From VXLM01 sp965242665 (lineage in GTDB: Bacteria; Chloroflexota; Dehalococcoidia; Lucifugimonadales; VXLM01), in contig OZ251484.1 in the NCBI GenBank assembly GCA_965242665.1, positions 1,178,001-1,242,000 on the forward strand: a stretch of 64,000 nt of DNA. The letters are read 5' to 3'. Every line of letters begins with the position of its first letter. The first letter of the stretch is position 1. Positions 49,338-58,205 of the stretch are shown piece by piece. Position numbers and translations under genes: made by a program. Under the pieces are notes generated by a model that was not told the DNA's origin, searched no databases, and saw only the letters and a program-made list of their open reading frames with translations.

Positions 49338-51737
49338 TCACTCGCGCGCGTCCGGGGCAAATTCTACCTCCCATATGCGGTCGCCACCGTCGAACTGTCC
49401 GGTGGCGACCTGCGTGATGTCGTACTGGGGGAGGTCGACGCTGGCCAGGCACTTGCCGTCGAATAGCAGGCCGCGATCGACGAAGCCAAAGTCGAGGTTG
49501 TCGAATCCATGCTGCCTGCGGTCGTTCGGGAGGTCGTCGATGTTCTGGGGGTAGACGTGCAGGAAGAAGCGCGCGGCAGTGTCTCCATCGCCGCACGGTT
49601 CCTTGACGTAGTGCAACTTGCCGGCGTCGGTGTATAGGTCGAACTCCGAGCGTTCGACAGGCGCGAGGGAGACGATCGCTTGATACTCAAGGGTCAGTCT
49701 GGGATCTCGGACGACATGCGTCGCGCTCCAAGCATCACCGTCGTCTCGACCGGTATTTATCTTGACGATGTCGTACTGCGGCAGGTCGACGCTGGCCAGG
49801 CACTTGCCGTCGAATAGGAGTCCTCGTTCGACGAAGTCGAAGTCGAGGTCATCGAATCCGGACCGTTTGCGTTCGTCGGGAAGGTCGTCCTCCTCGAATG
49901 GGTAGACGTGGAGGAAGAAGCGCCCGGCGGCGTCTGCGCGTTCGCACGGCTCCTTGAGGTAGGACATCTTGCCGCCGTCAATGTACAGATCGAACTGCGA
50001 GCGCTCGACGGGCTCGCTGGATGCGATCGAACGGTACGCGGTTTCATACCATGTCTCCAGACCGTTCCTGTCGTAGAGGAAGAATCGTCGGTTTTGCGGC
50101 GTAAGCAGGGCGTCGGTATCGATGCGCTCTTGCATGACGACGAATCCGCCTTGCACGGCGGGGAGATACGCATAGCGGATCAATCTCGAGCTCAGGTAGT
50201 AATCCATCGCGTGTCCTGCACGTTCGAAGAAATCTTTGTGGGAGCCTCCGATATGGAGAACTGTGACGAGCTCTCCCGCAGTCAACTCGCGGATGGCGAG
50301 CATGTCCTGCTCCGCATCTCTCGCTGCCTGAGCCGACTCCGCGCTGTAGCCGACGCGGCTCATCTGGAGGCTGGAGAGTGCGAAGAGCATGGCCGCTGCG
50401 ACTGCCGCGGCCGCGATGACGCCGTCTCGATTGGTCAGCTTCCTCAGGCATATCAGCACGATAGTGAAGAAGACGAGGGGCAAGCCAACATAGTAGATGG
50501 TCTCGTACACATGAATAGAGGCATAGTTGCGGAATGGGAGCATCCAGAAGAAGCCGAATGATGCGAGGGTGGCGAACAGGATTCTCGAGCGGGCGAACAT
50601 CGAGGCTATCAGACATGCGGCGGACAGGACGACGCCGAGGACGACGCCGAGTCTCTTCGGGAGCCACATCGGACTCTCGGCGGCATCGCCGCGATGATCG
50701 AGAGGGCCGAGCAGGGAATAGGGGATGAACATTCGGAGGATGCTCCGAAACTGTGCTTCCAAGAAGGGCGTCCACGGACGGTCGCCTCCAACGATGCCTT
50801 GGTCGACGCTGGCGCGGAACACCAGGGATTGGAAGGACGGCAATTCGGTCAGCGGCGTTTCGCCGTCCAGCGCGAGGTATTCGCTGCCCAGGTTGAAGGT
50901 TAGGGTTGCGGCGGCGAGTATCAGCGCGGCGGCGCCGAGCAGCATATAGCGGCTCCGAAGCAACGAGCCGGCCATTTGCATCAGCCGTCGGCGGGACGGG
51001 AAGGGGGGAGCGTCCGAACCCGTCCGTAGCAGATCGGTCAACAGCCCAATGATGACGAACGGCAGCAGGAGGGCCAAGACATGCCAGCCTAGCAGGAGGG
51101 CGATGCATGTCTTGGCCAGGAGTTGGCGGAAGCGGCCTTCCTGCACGAAGACGACCATGGCGTGGAAGGTCAACAGCACGCCGAAGAGGTCTAGTATCAC
51201 ATCGTTGGCGATCATGTCGTTGTGGTACAACAGGTAGTATGACGAGAGCGCTAGCAGCACGGCCGTTAGAGCGATCCAACGGTTGGACGAGAGGCGGTAG
51301 AGGGATAGATACGCCAGGAGTGCGGCGGCGGTGAAGGCCATGAGCATGAGGACTCTGGCGGTGTATATCTGCGCGGAAAAGTTGCCGGAAGTTGGGAGGG
51401 TGACGAGCTTGATGAGTAGGTAGCCGCCGAGGGGGAAGCGGTTGTAGGGTCGGTAGCGGGTGACGCCGTCGTCGTCTATGGTCTGGCGTATGAATTGCTG
51501 GAAGCCGTGTTCGGGGGAAGTGTTCAGGGCTACGGTCAGGCGGAGGGAGGACAGCTGATTGTGGTCTCCCCATCGGTAGAAGCGCGCGCGGTCGCCGCCG
51601 AACACGAATGCCGTCGACAGCGCAACTAGCAGCAGGGCCGGGGGAAGCCAAGCAGATCGCAGCGTGGGCTTGAGTCTGTCGAGTAGTGTCATGCTTCGGA
51701 GACGTGCGGCAGGGAAGAGGGGAGACCCATAGCGCAT
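49338..51737 (-). CDS. GT-C-like polytopic membrane protein, array member 4 (intact)
   Basis: 799 residues if begun at the ATG of MRYGSPLF (51737); starting at MTLLDRLKP (about 45 nt later) is an alternative, and neither has a clear Shine-Dalgarno sequence. The frame stays open further upstream through the IS boundary but this is not coding. It carries the family features: GDRARFYR loop, YNRFPLGGY, LSSNRWIALTAVLLALSSYY, VVFVQEGRFRQLLAKTC, and an uninterrupted PPFPSRRRLMQ loop where members 1 and 5 have the homopolymer. Two C-terminal repeat domains end in TGQFDGGDRIWEVEF. An IS5-family element stands 131 nt upstream. Confidence 0.8.
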   Translation of the reverse strand: MRYGSPLFPAARLRSMTLLDRLKPTLRSAWLPPALLLVALSTAFVFGGDRARFYRWGDHNQLSSLRLTVALNTSPEHGFQQFIRQTIDDDGVTRYRPYNRFPLGGYLLIKLVTLPTSGNFSAQIYTARVLMLMAFTAAALLAYLSLYRLSSNRWIALTAVLLALSSYYLLYHNDMIANDVILDLFGVLLTFHAMVVFVQEGRFRQLLAKTCIALLLGWHVLALLLPFVIIGLLTDLLRTGSDAPPFPSRRRLMQMAGSLLRSRYMLLGAAALILAAATLTFNLGSEYLALDGETPLTELPSFQSLVFRASVDQGIVGGDRPWTPFLEAQFRSILRMFIPYSLLGPLDHRGDAAESPMWLPKRLGVVLGVVLSAACLIASMFARSRILFATLASFGFFWMLPFRNYASIHVYETIYYVGLPLVFFTIVLICLRKLTNRDGVIAAAAVAAAMLFALSSLQMSRVGYSAESAQAARDAEQDMLAIRELTAGELVTVLHIGGSHKDFFERAGHAMDYYLSSRLIRYAYLPAVQGGFVVMQERIDTDALLTPQNRRFFLYDRNGLETWYETAYRSIASSEPVERSQFDLYIDGGKMSYLKEPCERADAAGRFFLHVYPFEEDDLPDERKRSGFDDLDFDFVERGLLFDGKCLASVDLPQYDIVKINTGRDDGDAWSATHVVRDPRLTLEYQAIVSLAPVERSEFDLYTDAGKLHYVKEPCGDGDTAARFFLHVYPQNIDDLPNDRRQHGFDNLDFGFVDRGLLFDGKCLASVDLPQYDITQVATGQFDGGDRIWEVEFAPDARE

Positions 51738-51747
51738 TGTACTATAC
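51736..51747 (-). promoter_or_regulatory. Conserved 5' module of the array (member 4)
   Basis: GTATAGTACAAT on the minus strand with ~35 nt of further upstream identity to the module of member 5 (GACAAGTCCATCA...). See the entry at 49280. Confidence 0.45.
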
Positions 51748-51855
51748 CGAGTGATGGACTTGTCATTGCGCCTGGGATGGGTTCCGTTTCCTTTTGCGAC
51801 ATGACGGCTGGGGGACGGCAACTCTTCAAGCGGTGCGTCTAATCGCGCAACGGGA

Positions 51856-51868
51856 GATTCCCGCGCAT
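51856..51868. repeat. Left half of a palindromic repeat split by the IS
   Basis: GATTCCCGCGCAT directly before the IS. The matching right half, ACACGCGGGAATGACG, is at 53138-53153. The loop bases differ on the two sides, so a clean target duplication cannot be read. Confidence 0.75.
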
Positions 51869-53137
51869 GGAGACCTTTGCATAACCTGTTGTGTTGGGGT
51901 ATAAACAGAGAAGCCAGATCGCGCAAGTCGTAAGGAGAATGGAATGCACCGAGAGATGGGGGCCAACCTTCATTGGTAGAATCATTGCTGCCGCAAACAC
52001 TGGGACGAAACGAACGACTGGAACGAATCGACACCATGATCGACTGGGAACGGCTAGGCCGGCTAGTCAGCAGAGTCTACTCGGCACGCGAAGGAAGACC
52101 TAGCTACCCGCCGATTATGATGGTCAAGGCGCTGCTACTTCAGCAGTGGTACAACCTGTCGGATTCCCAGATGGAGGAGGCCCTGGCAGACCGCATATCC
52201 TTCCGCCGCTTCGTGGGATTGGGACTTCAAGACGACACGCCGGACCACTCTACGCTCAGTCGTTTCCGCAGTACCTTGGAGAGGCTGGGACTAAGCGAAA
52301 GGCTGTTCGAGGAGTTGGGGAAACAGTTGGACGGTCTGGGTCTGGTCTTGAAAGAGGGAACGTTGATGGATGCTACGTTAGTAGAGGCGCAGGTGCGTCG
52401 GCCTCCGGTGTCTGCGGGTCGTGGGACGAAGAGTGCTGTGGCCCCTGATGCAGATTGGACGCAGAGTCAGCGTGGGCGTCGATCGCACTTCGGCTACAAG
52501 GTGCATATTGGGGTGGATGCTGGCACTGGGCTAGTGCGGAGGGCGGAGTTGACGCCTGCGAAGGTGTATGAGAGTGAGGTGGCTGATGGGTTAGTGAGTG
52601 GTGATGAGGGTGCGGTGTATGGTGATCGGGCGTATGAGTCCAAGGAGAGGCGGCGGTGGTTGAAGGCTAAGGGGATTGCTGATCGGATCATGCATCGTTC
52701 GCACAAGCATCAGCGGGGGTTGCCGCATTGGCAGCGTCGTCGCAACGAGTTGATAGCGCCTATGCGGGCGCCGGTAGAGAATGTGTTCGGCACTCTGAAG
52801 CGCAGTTATGGGTACGGGCGGGTACGGTATTGTGGATTGGGAAGGAACGCGGTGGAGATGTGGTTTGAGTTGATGGCGTACAACCTGCGTCGTGCGGTCA
52901 AGTTGTCTGGGTGTTCAGTCTGAGCTGTGGGTAGTGGATGGACGAAGCTGCCTGGAGGAGGCGGTTGGGGGGCCGGATGTACGGTCTGAGCTGGGTGTTG
53001 TGTTGGTGATCGACCTTGTGAGTGAAGTTCATCTCTTCTTTATTGGGGCTGGCCGGTTCGCCATCTGAGGCGAAAGGAATGGATTGGGGGCAGAACATCC
53101 TCAAACAACCATTCCGCATAGTTGTTCAAAGGTCTCC
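51869..53137 (+). mobile_element. IS5-family insertion sequence (1269 bp)
   Basis: Terminal inverted repeats GGAGACCTTTGCATAAC and GTTGTTCAAAGGTCTCC bound a single transposase gene. The element lies inside a copy of the GATTCCCGC palindrome between array members 4 and 5. Its ends match the MITE at 4444-4567. About 215 nt after the transposase are non-coding up to the right end. It may have separated two tandem array genes or come after their duplication. Confidence 0.92.
51973..52923 (+). CDS. IS5-family DDE transposase (N-terminus possibly frameshifted)
   Basis: 316 residues as an open frame from TTG. N-terminal DUF772-type region: LGRNERLERIDTMIDW, PSYPPIMMVKALLLQQWYNLSD, SFRRFVGL. The catalytic triad is visible as LMDATLVEA (Asp), YGDRAYES (Asp) and APVENVFGTLKR (Glu), followed by YGYGRVRYCGL. 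Upstream, an ATG at 51944 with AAGGAG ahead reads MHREMGANLHW and stops. One extra G in the G5 run at 51958-51962 would join it to this frame as MHREMGGQPSLVESLL, a more usual N-terminus. So the gene may be inactive or start at TTG. Confidence 0.88.
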   Translation: MVESLLPQTLGRNERLERIDTMIDWERLGRLVSRVYSAREGRPSYPPIMMVKALLLQQWYNLSDSQMEEALADRISFRRFVGLGLQDDTPDHSTLSRFRSTLERLGLSERLFEELGKQLDGLGLVLKEGTLMDATLVEAQVRRPPVSAGRGTKSAVAPDADWTQSQRGRRSHFGYKVHIGVDAGTGLVRRAELTPAKVYESEVADGLVSGDEGAVYGDRAYESKERRRWLKAKGIADRIMHRSHKHQRGLPHWQRRRNELIAPMRAPVENVFGTLKRSYGYGRVRYCGLGRNAVEMWFELMAYNLRRAVKLSGCSV

Positions 53138-53271
53138 ACACGCGGGAATGACGTGGGAGGGGGCGGGAGTGACAGGGTTGGGTGCGGGAATGACGGAGAG
53201 TCTAACCTACTGCGGCCTGGGCGCAATCCATGCCGCAAAAGTAAACGGAACCCTTGGGTAGGCGGGTTCGA

Positions 53272-55699
53272 CTACTCGTTTGGGGCGAATTCGACTTGCC
53301 AAACACGGCCGGCGCCGTCGAACTGCCCGGTGGTGATTCGGGCGATGGTGTACTGCGGAAGGTCGACGTTCACCATGCACTTGCCGCCGAATATCACGCC
53401 GCGCTCGCCGAAGCCAAAGTCGAGGTTGTCGAATCCATGCTGCCTGCGGTTGGACGGAAGGTCGTCGGTGTCTTCAGGGAGGATGTGCAGGAAGAAGCGC
53501 GCCGCAGTGTCCGTGCGAACGCACGGCTCCTTGAGGTAGTACACCGTCCGGTCGTCGAAATAGACGTCGAAATCCTTGCGCGCGACGGGTTCGGTGGAAG
53601 CGATCGATTGGAACTCGGAGATGAGTTCGGGCGGCGGGTTGATATAGTGCACTACGCCCCAAGCCTCGCCAAGTCTACCGGTGTTGACCTTGGAAACGGC
53701 GTACTGGGGAAGGACGAACCTTGCCATACACTTGCCATCGAATAGCAGTCCGTGCTCCTCGAAGGCGAAGTCGAGGTTGTCGAATCCATGCTGCGTGCGG
53801 TCGTCCGGAAGATCGTTGTCGTCAATTGGGTAGACGTGCAGGAAGAAGCGCGCCAGAGTGTCCGCGCGTTCGCACGGCTCCTTGAGGTAGTACACCGTCC
53901 GGTCGTCGAAATAGACGTCGAAATCCTTGCGCGCCGCGGGCTCGGTGGACGCGACTGTTCGGTACATGTCCTCATACCATGCCTCCAAGCCGTCCCTGTC
54001 GTAGAGGAAGAAGTACTGGTTTTGGGGCGTAAGCAGGGCGTCCGTATCGATGCGCTCTCGCATGACGACGAATCCGCCCTCCACGGACGGAAGATACTCA
54101 TAGCGAACGGGGTGTGAGTTCAGGTAGTAATTTATCGCGTGTCCCGCGTAGCCCCGCCAGGCGATGAATTCTTTATGGGTGCCTCCAATGCGGAGAATTG
54201 TGACGAGCTCTCCAGCAGTCAGGTCGCGAATGACGGAGAGGTCTTGCTCCGCCCCCCTCGCTGCCTGGGCTGTCTCCGCGCTGTACCCGACGCGGCTTAT
54301 CTGGAAGCTGGAGGCGGCGAAGAGCAGCAGTACGGATACGGACGCCGCTGCGATGACGCCGGCCCGATTGGTCAGCCTACTCACCAAGAGTAGCGCGATC
54401 GTGAAGAAGACCAAGGGGAGGCCGATATAGTAGATAGACTCGAAATCATTGAATGCGGTGGAGTTGCGCATTGGCAGAGCCCAGAAGAAGCCGAACGACG
54501 CCAGAGTAGCGAACAGGATTCTCGGGCGGACGAAGATCGAGACGATGAGACACGCGGCGGATAGGACGACTCCCAAGACGATGCCCCAACCTTTCGGCAG
54601 CCACGCAGCACCTTGAGGCGCATCGCTGTCGCCAAGCAATACGTAGGGAATGAACATTTGGGAGATTCTAGAGAACTGCCCTTCCAAGAAAGGACTCCAG
54701 GCTCGGGCGGCGACTTCTTTGGCGTTTCCTTGCGAGTCCACTCCGGTGCGTTTCAGCATGGACTGGAAGGACGGCAATTCCTTCAGCGGCGTATCGCCGT
54801 CAAGTGCGGCGTATTCCATGGTGAAGTTGAAGGTGAGGACGGACAGACCAAACCCTAGCGCAACTGCGCCCATCAGCAGGTAGCGGCTGCGAAACGGTGC
54901 GGACGCCGCGCGTTTTAACTTGACATAATACGGGGGGGGGGGGGGGGGGGGGGGTAGAAGTTGGGACGGCAGAACGCGCCCGCAGGAGGTCGCGCGCAAA
55001 CCCGAAGATGACGAACGGCAGCAGCAGAGCCAGGACGTGCCATCCCAGCAATAGCGCGATGCATGTCTTGACGAGCAGCTGGCGGAAGCGACCTTCCTGC
55101 ACGAAGACGACCATGCCGTGGAAGGTCAACAGCACCCCGAAGAAGTCGGGCATCCCTTCGTTGGCGGTCACGTCGTTGTAGTAGAGCAGGTAATACGACG
55201 ACAACGCTAGCAGCGTCGCCGTCAGTGCGATCCATCTGTTGGACGTCAGGCGACTGAGCGACAGATATGCGAGGACTGCTGCGCCTGCGAAGAGCAGCAG
55301 CATGAGGATTCTGGCGGCGTAGAGCTGGGCGGACGGGCTGCCTCCGAAGGGTAGTGTGGCCGCCTTCATGGCTGCGTAGCCGCCGATCGGGAAGCGGTTG
55401 TACGGCCACCGGTAGCGGGTGACACCTTCGTCGTCTATGGTCCGTCGCTCGAACCGCTGGAAGCCGTGTTTTGGGGAGAGGTTCACAGCTATTGACAGGT
55501 GATGCGAGGACAACCAGTTGTGACCGACTCCTGGTCGGTAGAAGTATCCTCGGTCGCCGGCGAAGACGAAGACCGTCGACAGCGCAACTAGCAGCAGGGC
55601 CGGGGGAAGCCAAGCAGGTCGCAGCGCGGGCTTGAGTCTGTCGAGTAGTGTCATGCTTCGGAGACGTGCGCCAGGGAAGAGGGGAGACCCATAGCGCAT
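53272..55699 (-). pseudogene. GT-C-like membrane protein, array member 5, split by a 23-G tract (possibly phase-off)
   Basis: N-terminal frame from MRYGSPLF (55699) encodes GDRGYFYRPG, YNRFPIGGY, SNRWIALTATLLALSSYY and VVFVQEGRFRQLLVKTC. It passes the tract as TSTPPPPPPP and then runs out of frame to a stop near 54800. The C-terminal frame leaves the tract as PPYYVKLKRAASAPFRSRYLL and runs with further spans and two repeat domains to 53272. The tract is 23 C on the coding strand; 22 or 25 joins everything into ~808 codons. Closest relative is member 1. No other lesion is seen, which argues against old pseudogenisation. Confidence 0.85.
54932..54954 (-). repeat. Homopolymeric tract G23 (C23 in the coding strand), frame-determining
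   Basis: 23 consecutive G on the plus strand, checked codon by codon against both flanking frames. It stands at the homologous position to the G15 tract of member 1 and has the same flanks (ACATAATAC before, TAGAAGTTG after). A run this long is expected to be highly unstable. Confidence 0.9.
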
Positions 55700-55709
55700 T
55701 GTACTATAC
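55698..55709 (-). promoter_or_regulatory. Conserved 5' module of the array (member 5)
   Basis: GTATAGTACAAT on the minus strand directly before the member 5 reading frame; the ~45 nt around it are shared with member 4. See the entry at 49280. Confidence 0.45.
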
Positions 55710-55753
55710 CGACTGATGGACTTGTCATTGCGCCTTGAACCTGAGGGGTTCGA

Positions 55754-58120
55754 CTACTCGTTGGGGGCGAATTCGACTTGCCAAACACGGCCGTCGCCGT
55801 CGAACTGGCCGGTGGTGATTTGCGCGGCGCCGTACTGGGGAAGGTCGACGCTGACCAGACACTTGCCGTCGAATAGCAGGCCGCGATCGACGAAGGCAAA
55901 GTCGAGGTTGTCGAATCCATGCTGTCTGCGGTCGTTGGGAAGGTCGTCGACGGCCTCCGGGATGACGTGCAGGAAGAAGCGTTCGCCGGTGTCCTCTTCG
56001 CTGCACGGCTCCTTGACGTAGTGCAGCTTGCCTCGGTCGATGTACAGGTCGAATTCCGAGCGCGCGGTAGGCTCGCGGGAAACGACCGATTGGTACGCGG
56101 AAATGAGTCTAGGGCCTTGGATGACATGCGCCGCGCTCCAAGCATCGCCGTCGACTCGGCCGGTATTGATCTTGACGACGTCGTACTGGGGAAGGTCGAC
56201 GCTGGCTATACACTTGCCGTCGAATAGGAGTCCCCGCTCGACGAAGTAGAAATCGAGAATCTCGAATCCGCGCTGTCTGCGGTGGTCTGGGAGGTCGTCC
56301 GCGTCGAATGGGTAGACGTGCAGGAACAGCCGCCCTGCGGCGTCGGTGCGTTCGCAAGGTTCCTTGATGTAGTACACCTTGCCGTCGTCAATGTAGAGAT
56401 CGAACATCGAGCGCTCCGCGGGCTCGCGGGATGTTATCGTTCGATAGGTGGCCGCATACCATGCCTCCAGGCCAGCTCTGTCGTAGAAGAAGAGGTATTG
56501 GTTTTGGGGGGTAAGGAGGGCGTCGGTATCGATACGCTCTCGCATGACGACGAATCCGCCCTCTACGGCGGGGAGATGCTCATAGCGGATGAGGCTCGTG
56601 TTCAGGTAATACTCTATTGCGTGCCCCGCGTAGCCGAAGAAGGATTTGTGCGAGCCTCCGATGTGGAGGACGGTGACGAGCTCATCCTGAGTCGCCTCGC
56701 GCATGAAGAGGAGGTCTTGCTCCGCGGCCCTTGCTATCTGGGCGTCATCCTCGGTGTATCCGATGCGTCCCATCTGGAAGCTGGAGACTACGAAGAGGAG
56801 GAGGGCAATGGCCGATGCGGCGGGAATGACGACGTCTCGGCTGATCAGCCTCCTGGCCAAGAGCAGAACGATCGTGAAGAAGACCAGGGGGAGGCCGACA
56901 TAGTAGATGGGCTCGAAATCGTGGAGTGCGGTAGCATTGCGCATTGGGACCGACCAGAAGAAGCCGAACGACGCCAGGGTAATGAACAAGATTCTTGGAC
57001 GGACGAATAGCGAGGCGATGAGACATGCCGCGGACAGGATGACGCCCACGACAACGCTTTGGGATTCCGACAGCCATGTGGGACTTTGGCCTGGAGCGCC
57101 GCGATACCCCAAGGAGCCGAGCAGGGAGTAGGGGATGAACGTTCTGACGACGCTCTGAAATTGTCCTTCTAGGAAGGGGCTCCAGGCTCGATAGGGGGCA
57201 GTAATTTCGTTGTAGTCGGGGTCCGCTCCGGTGCGTCTCAGCATGGACTGGAAGGAGGGCAGCTCCGTTAGGGGCGCTTCGCCATTCAGCGCGGCGTATT
57301 CCATGGCGAAGTTGAAGGTGAGGACGGACAGGCCGCATGCCAGGGCGACGATGGCAAGCATGAGGTAGCGGCTGCGGAGGAGGACGGACGCCGCTTGCTT
57401 TCCGCGCTGCAATAGCGTGGAGGGATGAGGAGAGGCGGTCGCAGAACACGACCGCAGGAGGTCGCTCGCAAGGCCAATGATGATGAAGGGCAGGAGGAGG
57501 GCGAAGACGTGCCATCCCAGCAGCAGGGCGATGCAGGTTTTGACGAGCAGCTGACGGAGGCGGCCTTCCTGTACGAAGACGACCATGCCGTGAAAGGTCA
57601 ACATCACCCCAAAGAGGTCGATCATCGATTCGTGTCCGGTCACGTCGTTGAAGTAGAGGAGGTAGTAGGACGAGAACGCGAGGAGTGTCGCCGTGAGTGC
57701 GATCCATCGGTTGGATGCAAGTCGGAAGAGGGTGAGGTATGCGAGGACGGCGGCGGCGGCGAAGAACATCAGCATGAAGATTCTGACGGCGTAGAGTTGC
57801 TCGGAGTGGCTCCATCCGAAGGGCAGGGTGACTAGCTTGATGATGAGATAGCTGCCGACGGGGAAGCGGTTGTAGGGCCGGTAGCGGGTGACGCCGTCGT
57901 CGTCTATGGTCCGGCGCATGAACCGCTGGAAGCCGTGTTCCGGGGAAATGTTCACCGCTACTACGAGGTGATGGGAGGATATCCAGTTGTGGCTGTCTCC
58001 TCGGTAGAAGTATCCTCGGTCGCCGCCGAAGACGAACACCGTCGACAGCGCCAGTAGGAGCAGGGCAAGGGGAAGGAGCGGAGACCGCAGCGCGGGCTTG
58101 AGTCTGTCGAGCGATGTCAT
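55754..58120 (-). CDS. GT-C-like polytopic membrane protein, array member 6 (intact)
   Basis: 788 residues from MTSLDRLKPALRS (ATG 58118-58120); promoter-distal relatives begin with the same MxxLDRLK. Features: GDRGYFYRGDSHNW loop after span 1, YNRFPVGSY (~85), ASNRWIALTATLLAFSSYY, VVFVQEGRLRQLLVKTC, and a loop HPSTLLQRGKQAASVLLRSR at the homopolymer position, without any tract. Two C-terminal repeat domains follow (KVYYIKEPC...LLFDGKC and KLHYVKEPC...LLFDGKC). First gene of the minus-strand array. Inferred GT-C type sugar transferase at the cell membrane; acceptor unknown. Confidence 0.8.
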   Translation of the reverse strand: MTSLDRLKPALRSPLLPLALLLLALSTVFVFGGDRGYFYRGDSHNWISSHHLVVAVNISPEHGFQRFMRRTIDDDGVTRYRPYNRFPVGSYLIIKLVTLPFGWSHSEQLYAVRIFMLMFFAAAAVLAYLTLFRLASNRWIALTATLLAFSSYYLLYFNDVTGHESMIDLFGVMLTFHGMVVFVQEGRLRQLLVKTCIALLLGWHVFALLLPFIIIGLASDLLRSCSATASPHPSTLLQRGKQAASVLLRSRYLMLAIVALACGLSVLTFNFAMEYAALNGEAPLTELPSFQSMLRRTGADPDYNEITAPYRAWSPFLEGQFQSVVRTFIPYSLLGSLGYRGAPGQSPTWLSESQSVVVGVILSAACLIASLFVRPRILFITLASFGFFWSVPMRNATALHDFEPIYYVGLPLVFFTIVLLLARRLISRDVVIPAASAIALLLFVVSSFQMGRIGYTEDDAQIARAAEQDLLFMREATQDELVTVLHIGGSHKSFFGYAGHAIEYYLNTSLIRYEHLPAVEGGFVVMRERIDTDALLTPQNQYLFFYDRAGLEAWYAATYRTITSREPAERSMFDLYIDDGKVYYIKEPCERTDAAGRLFLHVYPFDADDLPDHRRQRGFEILDFYFVERGLLFDGKCIASVDLPQYDVVKINTGRVDGDAWSAAHVIQGPRLISAYQSVVSREPTARSEFDLYIDRGKLHYVKEPCSEEDTGERFFLHVIPEAVDDLPNDRRQHGFDNLDFAFVDRGLLFDGKCLVSVDLPQYGAAQITTGQFDGDGRVWQVEFAPNE

Positions 58121-58205
58121 GCTTGAGATCCGAGGCGAAAGTATGCTTACGGGAGAACCCGGGGTCTGCGGGGATGGATTCCGGACGTCTTCATAGCAGG
58201 GGCGG

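Noticed and set aside
49338..52037. A 100-residue N-terminal extension of array member 4 into the IS region
   Set aside because: The extension is composed of intergenic and IS-end sequence, has no homology to the other members, and the paralogues begin at MRYGSPLF or MTxLDRLK.
44041..54954. The two G tracts as plain assembly or sequencing errors
   Set aside because: Not excluded and stated as an alternative, but two paralogues with long tracts at the same site, different required lengths and intact downstream halves make genuine unstable tracts the better reading.
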